Shown piece after piece: positions 8,806 through 15,496 of a DNA stretch of 16,795 bases. The notes beneath the pieces were generated by a model, which did no database searches, was not told where the DNA came from, and saw only the letters and a list, made by a program, of their open reading frames with translations. The stretch's first letter is position 1, and each line of letters starts with the position of its first letter. The stretch is taken from NCBI GenBank assembly GCA_947441325.1, contig CANETR010000005.1, forward strand, positions 1 through 16,795, in the 5' to 3' direction. Made by a program: the position numbers and the translations under genes. This DNA comes from Saprospiraceae bacterium. Lineage in GTDB: Bacteria; Bacteroidota; Bacteroidia; Chitinophagales; Saprospiraceae.

Positions 8806-9024
8806 TTATAATCCTTCCAGTAATTCTGAAATGCTTATATCCAATGCCTTTGCAACTTTCATCAAGGTTAAATAGGTTGGATTAGTCCCTCCTTTCTCAA
8901 GTCGACTCATATGAGATTTTTCATATTCAATAAGCGCTGCAAGCTCTTGCTGCGATAGACCTTTTGCTTTTCTTATTAGGCTAATTCTTGCTCCTAATTT
9001 TACAAGTATTTCCTTATTTTCCAT
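8806..9024 (-). CDS. Small XRE-family (Cro/C1-type HTH) transcriptional regulator
   Basis: The 72-residue protein is almost entirely one helix-turn-helix domain: LGARISLIRKAKGLSQQELA followed by ALIEYEKSHMSRLEKGGTNPTYLTLMKVAKALDISISELLEG. This is the canonical XRE pattern with the Ser-Gln-Gln-Glu-Leu-Ala helix, the recognition helix around KSHMSRLEKG and the LxKxAKALDIS end helix. No effector domain is present, so it should act as a dimeric repressor or activator like controller or phage-type proteins. It is divergent from the membrane-protein gene at 9143, and the 118-bp gap holds a near-perfect palindrome (9068-9085) that could be its operator. The target and signal are unknown. Confidence 0.88.
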   Translation of the reverse strand: MENKEILVKLGARISLIRKAKGLSQQELAALIEYEKSHMSRLEKGGTNPTYLTLMKVAKALDISISELLEGL

Positions 9025-9067
9025 TCGCTTTTTGGAAGATAAGGTTCAAGAAATATTAAAATTTTAG

Positions 9068-9085
9068 GTTATCATATATGGTAAC
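9068..9085. promoter_or_regulatory. 18-bp palindrome, candidate operator for the XRE regulator
   Basis: GTTA-T-CATATATG-G-TAAC is a palindrome in all but one base pair. It sits between two divergent genes, one coding for an XRE regulator, and ends 15 bases before a TACATTTG -7 element, so it covers the expected -33 region of the 9143 promoter. That is an ideal repressor position. Binding is inferred. Confidence 0.6.
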
Positions 9086-9100
9086 TATTGAGAATATTAT

Positions 9101-9108
9101 TACATTTG
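9101..9108 (+). promoter_or_regulatory. Promoter -7 element for the gene at 9143
   Basis: TACATTTG matches TAnnTTTG and lies 34 bases before the ATG. The matching -33 TTTG is absent; that place is occupied by the palindrome, consistent with a regulated rather than constitutive promoter. Confidence 0.5.
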
Positions 9109-9142
9109 TCAAAGTAATAATTCACATAATAAACTTAATACC

Positions 9143-9721
9143 ATGAAAAAAGCCTTTTATCTGATACTAGCTATCATGCTAACATGTTTTACAAGTCCAG
9201 TATACTCATTTGAGAGGGTGGATAATCAAACATACAAGCAAATGAAAAATGAAAATAAATCATTTCGAATCGAAAATATCATTTCGAATCCAATAAAAGA
9301 ACAAAGCGCCTCTGTTTCAAAATCAAAGAAAAAAAAACAAGGAAAGTTTTTGTCAAAAAAAAAGAAAATAACAAATGATAACAATCCTATTTCAACTACA
9401 TTTCTTGTAATTTCTACAATTTTATCACTCCTATCAATAATTACCGTAATCTTTAGCTTAATATTGGGTGGAGTATTGCTACTGTTTGCATTATTGTTTT
9501 TGATATTAGGTCTATCTACTAAAACTAAAAATTCCAAGATTGTTGAAAAGCAAAATGAATCAATGAGAGATTTAGTTTACCTTAAAAACGGATCTGTAGT
9601 TAAAGGTATTATTATTGAGCAAATTCCTAATGAAACTTTAAAAATAGAGACAGGAGATGGCAGTATCTTTGTCTACAAAATGGATGAGATTGAGAAAATT
9701 GCTAAAGAAAAATCAAAATAA
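9143..9721 (+). CDS. Secreted/membrane protein with C-terminal YLKNG-type domain
   Basis: The function is unknown. In order along 192 residues: a signal peptide (MKKAFYLILAIMLTCFTSPVYS, cleavage near 22), a polar segment, a lysine-rich cluster (61-76, with KKKK twice), two adjacent hydrophobic spans (~85-106 and ~108-125), then a C-terminal segment DLVYLKNGSVVKGIIIEQIPNETLKIETGDGSIFVYKMDEIEKI (143-186). I recall that last pattern from many Bacteroidota hypothetical proteins; it looks like a small beta-barrel with a repeated strand rhythm, role unknown. LTC at 14-16 does not fit a lipobox, so it is probably not a lipoprotein. Two A9 homopolymers in the coding strand encode the lysine cluster. 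It is controlled from the palindrome-bearing promoter shared with the XRE gene. No terminator is evident downstream. Confidence 0.72.
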   Translation: MKKAFYLILAIMLTCFTSPVYSFERVDNQTYKQMKNENKSFRIENIISNPIKEQSASVSKSKKKKQGKFLSKKKKITNDNNPISTTFLVISTILSLLSIITVIFSLILGGVLLLFALLFLILGLSTKTKNSKIVEKQNESMRDLVYLKNGSVVKGIIIEQIPNETLKIETGDGSIFVYKMDEIEKIAKEKSK

Positions 9722-9884
9722 TCGTCCCTCAATTTCAGTTTTCCCGCTTTAAATTATGATATACTCTACTTTTTTAAATTAACCACCACTAAAAATTGAC
9801 ACACAATCATTAATTTTCCTAAGATTGTTTTTATCTTGTGGGCTTAATTTGAAATTCATTCGAACTACTATAAATTTTATTCTT

Positions 9885-10016
9885 ATGAGCAATCATCAAA
9901 AAATTTGGGGAACTGAGCGTTTTCTATTAGGATTGGCCCTATTTATTATCTTTTTCCTTTTGCTCTGGTCCTATGTTTATGCGCTAAATGATGAATTCCT
10001 TCCAATAGTGAAATAA
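9885..10016 (+). CDS. Small single-span membrane protein (43 aa)
   Basis: The predicted peptide starts MSNHQKIWGTERF, has one strong transmembrane segment (residues ~13-33, LLGLALFIIFFLLLWSYVYAL) and ends with the short tail NDEFLPIVK. The frame is open 20 codons further upstream to 9825, but the region upstream of the inner Met has no clear coding character. It is followed 40 bases later by a good terminator, which supports a real transcription unit. I do not recognise it. Genes this small are hard to prove by eye; the charged N-terminus, clean hydrophobic span and own terminator argue for it. Confidence 0.5.
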   Translation: MSNHQKIWGTERFLLGLALFIIFFLLLWSYVYALNDEFLPIVK

Positions 10017-10055
10017 TTCTTCTGAGCTCAAGCAATAAAGATTTTTCCGAAATAC

Positions 10056-10096
10056 AAAGCGGACATAGCTGTTTTACAGTAATGTTCCGCTTTTTT
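10056..10096 (+). terminator. Intrinsic terminator between the small membrane protein and the NtrC-like gene
   Basis: The arms AAAGCGGA (10056-10063) and TCCGCTTT (10086-10093) pair perfectly, the stem extends by CAT/ATG after a bulged T, and an inner CTGT...ACAG helix is possible. A six-T tract (10091-10096) follows. The orientation is plus strand. Confidence 0.75.
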
Positions 10097-10119
10097 GTAT
10101 AATACTAAGTTCAAGTTGG

Positions 10120-11472
10120 ATGTTAGATGAAATAGCCCCTATAAAAATTTTCTTGGTGTCGGAGCCCAATCCACTGCTCAACGACATTCAGGAAAAATTT
10201 AAAAAGGCTGTATTTTACATGCTTAGCGACTTCTATTCGGCGCTGGCTCATGCGCATTTGGAAGCTGATTTTGTGTTTGTTTTTGGTATGCCAGAACTAA
10301 AAGGCATTACCTTTTCCGATTTTGTAGAAAAACTACGGGAAATAAGTCCTTCTTCAAGAATCATTTACGCTGCAGAAAATCCTGGATATCAGGACGCTGT
10401 ACAATTTATGAAAATTGGAATCGGCGATTATATTGCTGCCAACAACTTTAACAGCACCTATTTGAGCCAACTCTTAGAATCTTATTCAGGAGAAAAATGG
10501 AATCCGGAAGAACGTGTCAAAAAGGGAATCAGCGATAAGTTCCGCGATTTTGGTTTTTTAGGAACAGGAAGACGCATGCGCAAGCTTTACAGGCTATTGG
10601 AAGATGTTTCAAAATCAGAGATTAATCTGCTCATTGAAGGTGAAAGCGGAACTGAATTGTACGAAGCTGCAGCTGCCGTTCATAGTATGTCGAAACGAAA
10701 AGAAGGCCCTTTTTTGCGCTTCGACGTTTTAGCATATCCTCCCGATTTTGTTGAATATGAGCTTTTTGGAAGAGAAAAAGACAGCAATGCCGGCATTCAG
10801 AAAAGAAAGATTGGTGCAATTGAAAGTGCAAGTGGAGGCAGTCTCTGTATCGAAAATATTGATTCCTTGCCAATGTCTATTCAGAGTAAACTTTTAAGGG
10901 CCATCCGAGAAAAGAAATACCTGAAGCCCGGAGGGCCAAATATTGTTTTTTGGAATGCGCGTTTGATTTGTATCTCATGGAAAAATCTCGAAAAAGCCAT
11001 TAAGTTCAAGCAACTGCGCGAGGATTTATTTTATCAGCTTGCGGGCTTTAGTGTTCACATTCCGGCATTGAGGGACAGGGGACAGGATATTATTTCCTTG
11101 GCCAATAATATTTTAAGGACCTTTGTGCGTGTAAATCGACTGCAATCAATGACTATTTCTACGGGTGCAAGAGATTTATTACTACAGCACAATTTCCCCG
11201 GAAATGTTGTGGAATTAAAATCAATAGTCGAAACTGCTGCTCTGCTGTCGAAAGGTGAAGAAATTAAGAAAGAGGAGCTTGTATTTCGTGAAAAACCCAT
11301 TATCAATCTGATTAGCGACGGAGAACAAAGTCTGGAAAAATACAATGAGTATATTGTCAACAGTTATCTCGAAAAGTATGACAATGACGTCCTGCTTGTT
11401 GCCGATAAGCTTGGCATTGGAAAATCGACGATATACCGAATGTTAGCATCACAAAGAAAAAACCACAAATAA
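10120..11472 (+). CDS. Degenerate NtrC-type regulator: pseudo-receiver, dead AAA+ domain, intact Fis-type HTH
   Basis: The 450-residue protein keeps the full fold plan of a sigma-54 activator but has lost its catalytic residues. The N-terminal receiver-like domain (~7-122) has SE (14-15) for the acidic pair, Val (three before the MP at 57-58) for the phospho-Asp, and AANN where Lys-Pro is expected. The AAA+ domain (~145-375) reads GESGTELYE (174-182) instead of GESGTGKE, so the Walker A lysine is gone. DSNAGI (221-226) replaces the sigma-54-contacting GAFTGA loop, and Walker B is GGSLCIENI (239-247) where GGTLFLDEI is usual. REDLFYQL and IPALRDRGQDI (300-324) survive; FPGNVVEL lacks the sensor-II Arg. 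The C-terminal HTH (~424-445, ADKLGIGKSTIYRML) looks functional. It likely binds DNA without ATPase activity and independently of sigma-54. The Hpt gene follows 11 bases later. It is not a pseudogene: the frame is intact. Confidence 0.88.
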   Translation: MLDEIAPIKIFLVSEPNPLLNDIQEKFKKAVFYMLSDFYSALAHAHLEADFVFVFGMPELKGITFSDFVEKLREISPSSRIIYAAENPGYQDAVQFMKIGIGDYIAANNFNSTYLSQLLESYSGEKWNPEERVKKGISDKFRDFGFLGTGRRMRKLYRLLEDVSKSEINLLIEGESGTELYEAAAAVHSMSKRKEGPFLRFDVLAYPPDFVEYELFGREKDSNAGIQKRKIGAIESASGGSLCIENIDSLPMSIQSKLLRAIREKKYLKPGGPNIVFWNARLICISWKNLEKAIKFKQLREDLFYQLAGFSVHIPALRDRGQDIISLANNILRTFVRVNRLQSMTISTGARDLLLQHNFPGNVVELKSIVETAALLSKGEEIKKEELVFREKPIINLISDGEQSLEKYNEYIVNSYLEKYDNDVLLVADKLGIGKSTIYRMLASQRKNHK

Positions 11473-11483
11473 ATTTTGAGAAA

Positions 11484-11831
11484 ATGACTAAGATAAAATT
11501 AGAATATCTGAATAAAATTAGTGGCGGAGATATGGATTTTATCTCAGAAATGCTAAAAACATACATTGAAGAAACTGACAAAGAACTTGAGTTTCTAAAA
11601 GAGGCTTTCAATCAAAAAAACAGGGAAAGAGTCTATTTTTGGGCACATAAGCTTAAAACCTCTTTTCACATGCTTGGAATGGAGGAGCTTACAGCAAAGA
11701 CTGCTCAGTTGGAGCTAAAATCAAAGTCGGAAGAAGGCAATATGGATGGAAACGACGAATCATTTCTTTTCATTGTAGAAAATGCAGCAAACAGCATCAT
11801 ACAAGCACAAAAGCTGATTGAAGATTTATAG
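11484..11831 (+). CDS. Stand-alone histidine phosphotransfer (Hpt) protein
   Basis: The 115-residue all-helical protein has the Hpt signature: FISEMLKTYIEETDKELEFLKEAF, then YFWAHKLKTSFHMLGMEELTAKTAQLE, with the phospho-accepting His at residue 55 in the usual AHxLK context. It would relay phosphate between receiver domains in the cytoplasm. It begins 11 bases after the NtrC-like gene and is certainly cotranscribed, yet that partner has no phospho-Asp. Either it works with receivers elsewhere, or it meets the partner through a phosphorylation-independent contact. Its stop codon is 5 bases from the stop of the converging serC, with no room for a separate terminator. Confidence 0.9.
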   Translation: MTKIKLEYLNKISGGDMDFISEMLKTYIEETDKELEFLKEAFNQKNRERVYFWAHKLKTSFHMLGMEELTAKTAQLELKSKSEEGNMDGNDESFLFIVENAANSIIQAQKLIEDL

Positions 11832-11836
11832 ACGAA

Positions 11837-12904
11837 CTATGGTTTGAAGTTTTGCATTAGCTCAACCAAAAACTTAACTGCATCCAAATCCATGGCATTA
11901 TACATCGAAGCTCGGAAACCACCTACAGATCGGTGACCTGCTATTCCATCAACGCCATTTGCCTTACAATAGGCTGTAAAAGCAGCTTCGTGCTCGGGAC
12001 TGTCAGCCAGGAAGGTGGCATTCATCCATGAACGGTCTTCAACAGCAGTGGTTCCTTCGAAATATGGGTTACGGTCGATTTCGGCATAGAGCAAGGATGC
12101 CTTCTCTCTGTTTCGGCGTTCCATAGCACTTAGTCCGCCCATCGCTTTGATCCAACGTAGTGTGAGCATGGTAACATATATTGGATAAACCGGCGGAGTA
12201 TTGTACATCGATTCATTTTTGACATGTACTCTGTAATCGAGCATAGTTGGAATTTTTCGAGTAAGCGTGCCAAGTATCGATTTTTTCACAATCACAATTG
12301 TTACACCTGCAGGTCCCAAATTTTTCTGTGCACCAGCATAAATCAGGTCGAATTTGTTTCCGTCTACAGGACGGCAAAATATATCTGATGACATGTCGGC
12401 CACCAAGAGGCATCCTTCGGGAACTGCCGGAACATGATGGAACTGGGTACCATAAACAGTATTATTGCTGGTATAGTGCAAATATTTTGTTCCTGGTTTT
12501 ACTATATAATCCTTTGGAATAAAAGTGTAGTTTGAATCTTTGGAGGAAGCAACGACATCGACAGTTCCATAATCAAGGGCCTGCTCAATCGCTTTATCTG
12601 CCCAAACACCTGTATTCAGATAGGCAGCAGTTTCATTTTCATTCAAAAGGTTCATTGGCACCATAAAAAATTGTGTGCTTGCCCCTCCTGTAAGAAACAG
12701 TACCTTATAATCCTCTCCTACTCCAAGAAATTCCTTTATCAGCGCTTCTGCCTCGTCAACAACGGCGATAATATCCTTTCCACGATGTGAAACTTCAAGG
12801 ATAGAAAGACCACGGTTGTTAAAATTGAGAATCGCCTGAGCGGCTTCCTCGAGCACTGATTTTGGCAAAATTGCCGGACCTGCAGAGAAATTATGTATTT
12901 TCAT
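11837..12904 (-). CDS. serC: Phosphoserine aminotransferase
   Basis: A PLP enzyme of serine biosynthesis (3-phosphohydroxypyruvate plus glutamate to phosphoserine), probably also acting in pyridoxal phosphate synthesis. From ATG 12904 the product has 355 residues, the family length, and starts MKIHNFSAGPAILPKSVL as SerC does. GGASTQF (73-79) is the phosphate-binding segment, VADMSSDIFCRPVD follows (168-181), and the PLP lysine is K194 in GAQKNLGPAG. The C-terminus has GHRSVGGFRASMYNA, the family's substrate-binding end. The frame opens 26 codons further upstream, but the predicted transcription start lies downstream of that codon, which confirms the inner start. No serA follows in the window; the serC stop abuts the Hpt stop. 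Confidence 0.97.
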   Translation of the reverse strand: MKIHNFSAGPAILPKSVLEEAAQAILNFNNRGLSILEVSHRGKDIIAVVDEAEALIKEFLGVGEDYKVLFLTGGASTQFFMVPMNLLNENETAAYLNTGVWADKAIEQALDYGTVDVVASSKDSNYTFIPKDYIVKPGTKYLHYTSNNTVYGTQFHHVPAVPEGCLLVADMSSDIFCRPVDGNKFDLIYAGAQKNLGPAGVTIVIVKKSILGTLTRKIPTMLDYRVHVKNESMYNTPPVYPIYVTMLTLRWIKAMGGLSAMERRNREKASLLYAEIDRNPYFEGTTAVEDRSWMNATFLADSPEHEAAFTAYCKANGVDGIAGHRSVGGFRASMYNAMDLDAVKFLVELMQNFKP

Positions 12905-12960
12905 GATAAATTGACTACTGGAATGTAAATTATAAAATATATTGTTGAGATTAATCCAGT

Positions 12961-12991
12961 CAAAGGTAGCTATTTTAAGCAATGTGACAAA
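12961..12991 (-). promoter_or_regulatory. Promoter of serC
   Basis: Minus-strand TTTG (12988-12991), exactly 19 bases, then TACCTTTG (12961-12968): a full match to TTTG-N19-TAnnTTTG. The start codon at 12904 is 56 bases beyond the -7 element. Confidence 0.8.
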
Positions 12992-13069
12992 TAGTTTTGT
13001 AGCTTGACTTTTAAATTCTACATACTTAGAAATTTATAAATACTCGAATTCCAAATTTGACTTATTTGA

Positions 13070-14425
13070 CTACTCCAATGTTTTTCCTTCTTTTTTCAAT
13101 TCTTTTTTAACCCCTTCTCGAATATCATCCATACTCACAATGAGGCTTCCTCTCTCTAGTGCAGACAGTGAACAATACCTGAGCACATTGATGATCGCAC
13201 CTCCGGTAATTTTATAATCATTTGCCAAAACTTTAAAATCAACATCGCTATCCAATTTTACATGCCCTTCAAAAGTATTTCTCCAAAGTCTTAGCCTCTG
13301 CTCATAATTTGGTGCCGGGAAGAAAACAATGGATTGGAAACGGCGACTGAATGCAGTATCCATGTTTGCTTTTAGGTTTGTTGCCAATATAACAACTCCT
13401 GAAAAATCTTCGACCCTTTGCAAGAGATAAGCCACTTCCTGATTGGCATGACGGTCTTTGCTATCTGAGGTAGCAGTCCTTTTTCCAAAAAGTGCATCGG
13501 CCTCATCAAAAAATAAAATCCAATTTTTATTCTCGGCCTGATCAAAGATATTGGCCATGTTTTTTTCAGTTTCCCCTATATATTTTGAAACTACCTGCGA
13601 CAAATCTACTCTGTAGACATCCAGGTTCAGGGTTTTACCTAAAAGACAGGCGGTTAATGTTTTTCCGGTACCTGGCGGTCCATAAAAAAGAGAGCGATAG
13701 CCTCGTTTCAGCATTCGGCTGAGACCCCATTCGTTCATGATGGTGTCCTGATGTTTTATCCAGGCTGCAATTTCTGAAATTTCTCCCAACACCTGTGGGT
13801 CGAGTACCAAATCTGCCCAATCGAGTCGGGTACTGAGCAACTTTGCTGGAAAATTAGTACTAAAATCGGGTTTAAAAGCTCTGCCGGTGCTGAGCATACT
13901 CAAATATTCCTCACTAATTTCCAAGCCACTGCTCAAGAGCGGTTCATTGCCATGATGCAGATCGAGCTTAAGTATATTGTGTTTAGCAAAAAAATGTTCG
14001 GGGCGAAACAGCTCTACCAACTTAATACGTTCTGATATATCATTGCCTGCAAGTATAAGGGCTGCAGTCTCACCTGTTGGCAAAAAACCACTGTGATATT
14101 TTCCTTTGAGCCCTCCAAACTCGGTATAAATACGATCATAGGCTTCGTTCTTTGTAAAAAAGATGTCGAGTAACTGAGGGCGAATATGTGGCACCAAACT
14201 GAGAATAAGAATTAGTCTTTCCTGATAGGTCATTTGAAAATGTCGCACAATTCTTGCATAAACAGAGGCATCATCTTTGAGATCGGGGGCATCCAATTCA
14301 AATATTGAGCTATGTTCACAATCCATTTTGAAATGCAACTTGAAACGGGTATCAATGACCTTTGCGAGCCAAAAAAGTTCATGCTCAAGGGTCTGTGCGT
14401 TTTTTACAATTCTGCTTTGTAGCAT
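13070..14425 (-). CDS. AAA+ ATPase resembling contractile-injection-system ATPases
   Basis: The 451-residue protein has an N-terminal helical domain (~1-200) and one classical AAA+ module: Walker A GPPGTGKT (249-256), pore loop KYIGE (281-285), Walker B ILFFDEAD (303-310), sensor 1 ATN (348-350), arginine-finger region SRRF (360-363) and sensor 2 TGGAIINV (407-414). Catalytic residues are intact, so it should hydrolyse ATP and remodel or unfold a partner as a hexamer. The N-terminal part, with ERLILILSLVPHIRPQLLDIFF, TEFGGLKGKYHSGFLPTGET and the RPEHFF segment, is what I associate with AAA ATPases of Afp/PVC-like extracellular contractile injection systems. That is recollection, not a search. 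No sheath, tube, baseplate or spike gene is in the window. It lies 41 bases downstream of the ComEA-like gene on the same strand, so the two form an operon. Confidence 0.85.
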   Translation of the reverse strand: MLQSRIVKNAQTLEHELFWLAKVIDTRFKLHFKMDCEHSSIFELDAPDLKDDASVYARIVRHFQMTYQERLILILSLVPHIRPQLLDIFFTKNEAYDRIYTEFGGLKGKYHSGFLPTGETAALILAGNDISERIKLVELFRPEHFFAKHNILKLDLHHGNEPLLSSGLEISEEYLSMLSTGRAFKPDFSTNFPAKLLSTRLDWADLVLDPQVLGEISEIAAWIKHQDTIMNEWGLSRMLKRGYRSLFYGPPGTGKTLTACLLGKTLNLDVYRVDLSQVVSKYIGETEKNMANIFDQAENKNWILFFDEADALFGKRTATSDSKDRHANQEVAYLLQRVEDFSGVVILATNLKANMDTAFSRRFQSIVFFPAPNYEQRLRLWRNTFEGHVKLDSDVDFKVLANDYKITGGAIINVLRYCSLSALERGSLIVSMDDIREGVKKELKKEGKTLE

Positions 14426-14466
14426 CCTATTAAGATTTTTAAAAGGTTATCATGGAAAATTTTCAT

Positions 14467-15396
14467 TCACAAGCTAAGATAAGGTTTTATTTTCCAATAA
14501 GTTCCTTCGGCATCGTTGAACTCGTGCAGGGTTCTTAGCATTTCCACCGACTTGTAAGGCCCGTTTTTATCTCTATATTTAACAATTGCAGCGGCATGTC
14601 TCCAACGCAAATATGGATGAGATTTTAGCTCTTCGACCGAAATGCTATTGATATTTATTTTTTTAATTTCCGTGCTTTTTAGTTTCAGGAAAGGAGTAAT
14701 TACTGTAATAATTGAATCTGAAAGACCATAAATATCTTCCATTTGTGCCAAGTTATGGAAGCCACCCAAACTATTACGGTACTTCACGATTCTTTCGGCA
14801 AAAGATGGTCCTATTCCAGGTAGTTTATCGAGTTCTTCAGCCGTTGCCTGGTTGATATCGAGGATTGGGATTTCCACTTTTGATTTCTGAAATGATTTTT
14901 TTTCAAAACTTGATTTCTTTTCTATTGAATCAGGCAATTGGATATAATCTTTCAGTAGTTCAAAATCCTCAGGTTTTAAATTGTAAATCTTTGAAAAATC
15001 TGATTTGGTTTTGAAGACGGCACCTTTTTCTCTATAATTTATTATACCTTTTACCAGCTTTTCAGATAGCCCTAGTTCAAGTAAAGTCTCTTTATCGGCT
15101 GTATTAGGATTGAAAGGAAAAGGATTTATGCTTTGCGCTTCCGCTGATTTATTTTCAGATTTGGAATAATATTTTTTTTGATACCTTTTTTTCTCAAAGT
15201 TTTCTTCTTCTTCAATGCTGTAGAGTCCTGCTTTAAATGCTTCTACTTCAGATTTAAATGCTGTAAAATCAGTTTTACCCGCAGGTACAAGATATGGCCA
15301 AACCCAACATAGCGCGAACATAAGTACCACCAAGGCAATAAGTACTGCCGTTGCTTTTCTTTCGGTACTGTTGTGATAAAAAAATTCTTTTAACAT
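14467..15396 (-). CDS. ComEA-like helix-hairpin-helix protein, membrane-anchored
   Basis: The 309-residue protein has one N-terminal transmembrane segment (~15-37, after MLKEFFYHNSTERKATA), a charged linker, then three helix-hairpin-helix repeats: FNPNTADKETLLELGLSEKLVKGIINYR (~96-156), LDINQATAEELDKLPGIGPSFAERIVKYR (~178-240) and ININSISVEELKSHPYLRWRHAAAIVKYR (~247-309). The central repeat keeps the canonical LPGIGPS hairpin. ComEA-type repeats bind duplex DNA non-specifically, in competence or periplasmic DNA handling; in Bacteroidota such proteins are common and mostly untested. The frame reaches a TTG at 15444 and an ATG at 15441, but the promoter at 15415-15445 covers those codons, so I prefer ATG 15396. 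It is the first gene of an operon with the AAA+ ATPase. Confidence 0.88.
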   Translation of the reverse strand: MLKEFFYHNSTERKATAVLIALVVLMFALCWVWPYLVPAGKTDFTAFKSEVEAFKAGLYSIEEEENFEKKRYQKKYYSKSENKSAEAQSINPFPFNPNTADKETLLELGLSEKLVKGIINYREKGAVFKTKSDFSKIYNLKPEDFELLKDYIQLPDSIEKKSSFEKKSFQKSKVEIPILDINQATAEELDKLPGIGPSFAERIVKYRNSLGGFHNLAQMEDIYGLSDSIITVITPFLKLKSTEIKKININSISVEELKSHPYLRWRHAAAIVKYRDKNGPYKSVEMLRTLHEFNDAEGTYWKIKPYLSL

Positions 15397-15414
15397 AGCC
15401 TTTGTTTTCTGCAA

Positions 15415-15445
15415 TAAAAATAATCGCAGAATTCCATGCATCAAA
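15415..15445 (-). promoter_or_regulatory. Promoter of the helix-hairpin-helix/AAA operon
   Basis: Minus-strand TTTG (15442-15445), 19 bases, then TATTTTTA (15415-15422): one mismatch to TAnnTTTG, spacing exact. Transcription would start just upstream of ATG 15396, supporting that start. Confidence 0.5.
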
Positions 15446-15496
15446 ATTTAAGCGACATTTTTAAACGATCCTATTGAAAAAAGTATCTTTGTTGCT

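Noticed and set aside
9143..9721. Lipoprotein signal (LTC near residue 16)
   Set aside because: The residues before the Cys do not fit the lipobox, which needs Ala, Gly or Ser at -1; an ordinary signal peptide cut near residue 22 fits better.
10120..11472. Calling the NtrC-like gene a pseudogene
   Set aside because: The frame is full length with conserved domain order, intact HTH and a close cotranscribed neighbour; only catalytic residues are changed.
10631..11611. Minus-strand open frames opposite the NtrC-like and Hpt genes
   Set aside because: They lack any family pattern and are covered by clear homologous domains on the plus strand.
12905..12982. Longer serC start at 12982
   Set aside because: The predicted -7 element at 12961-12968 places the transcription start downstream of it, and the extension has no SerC similarity.
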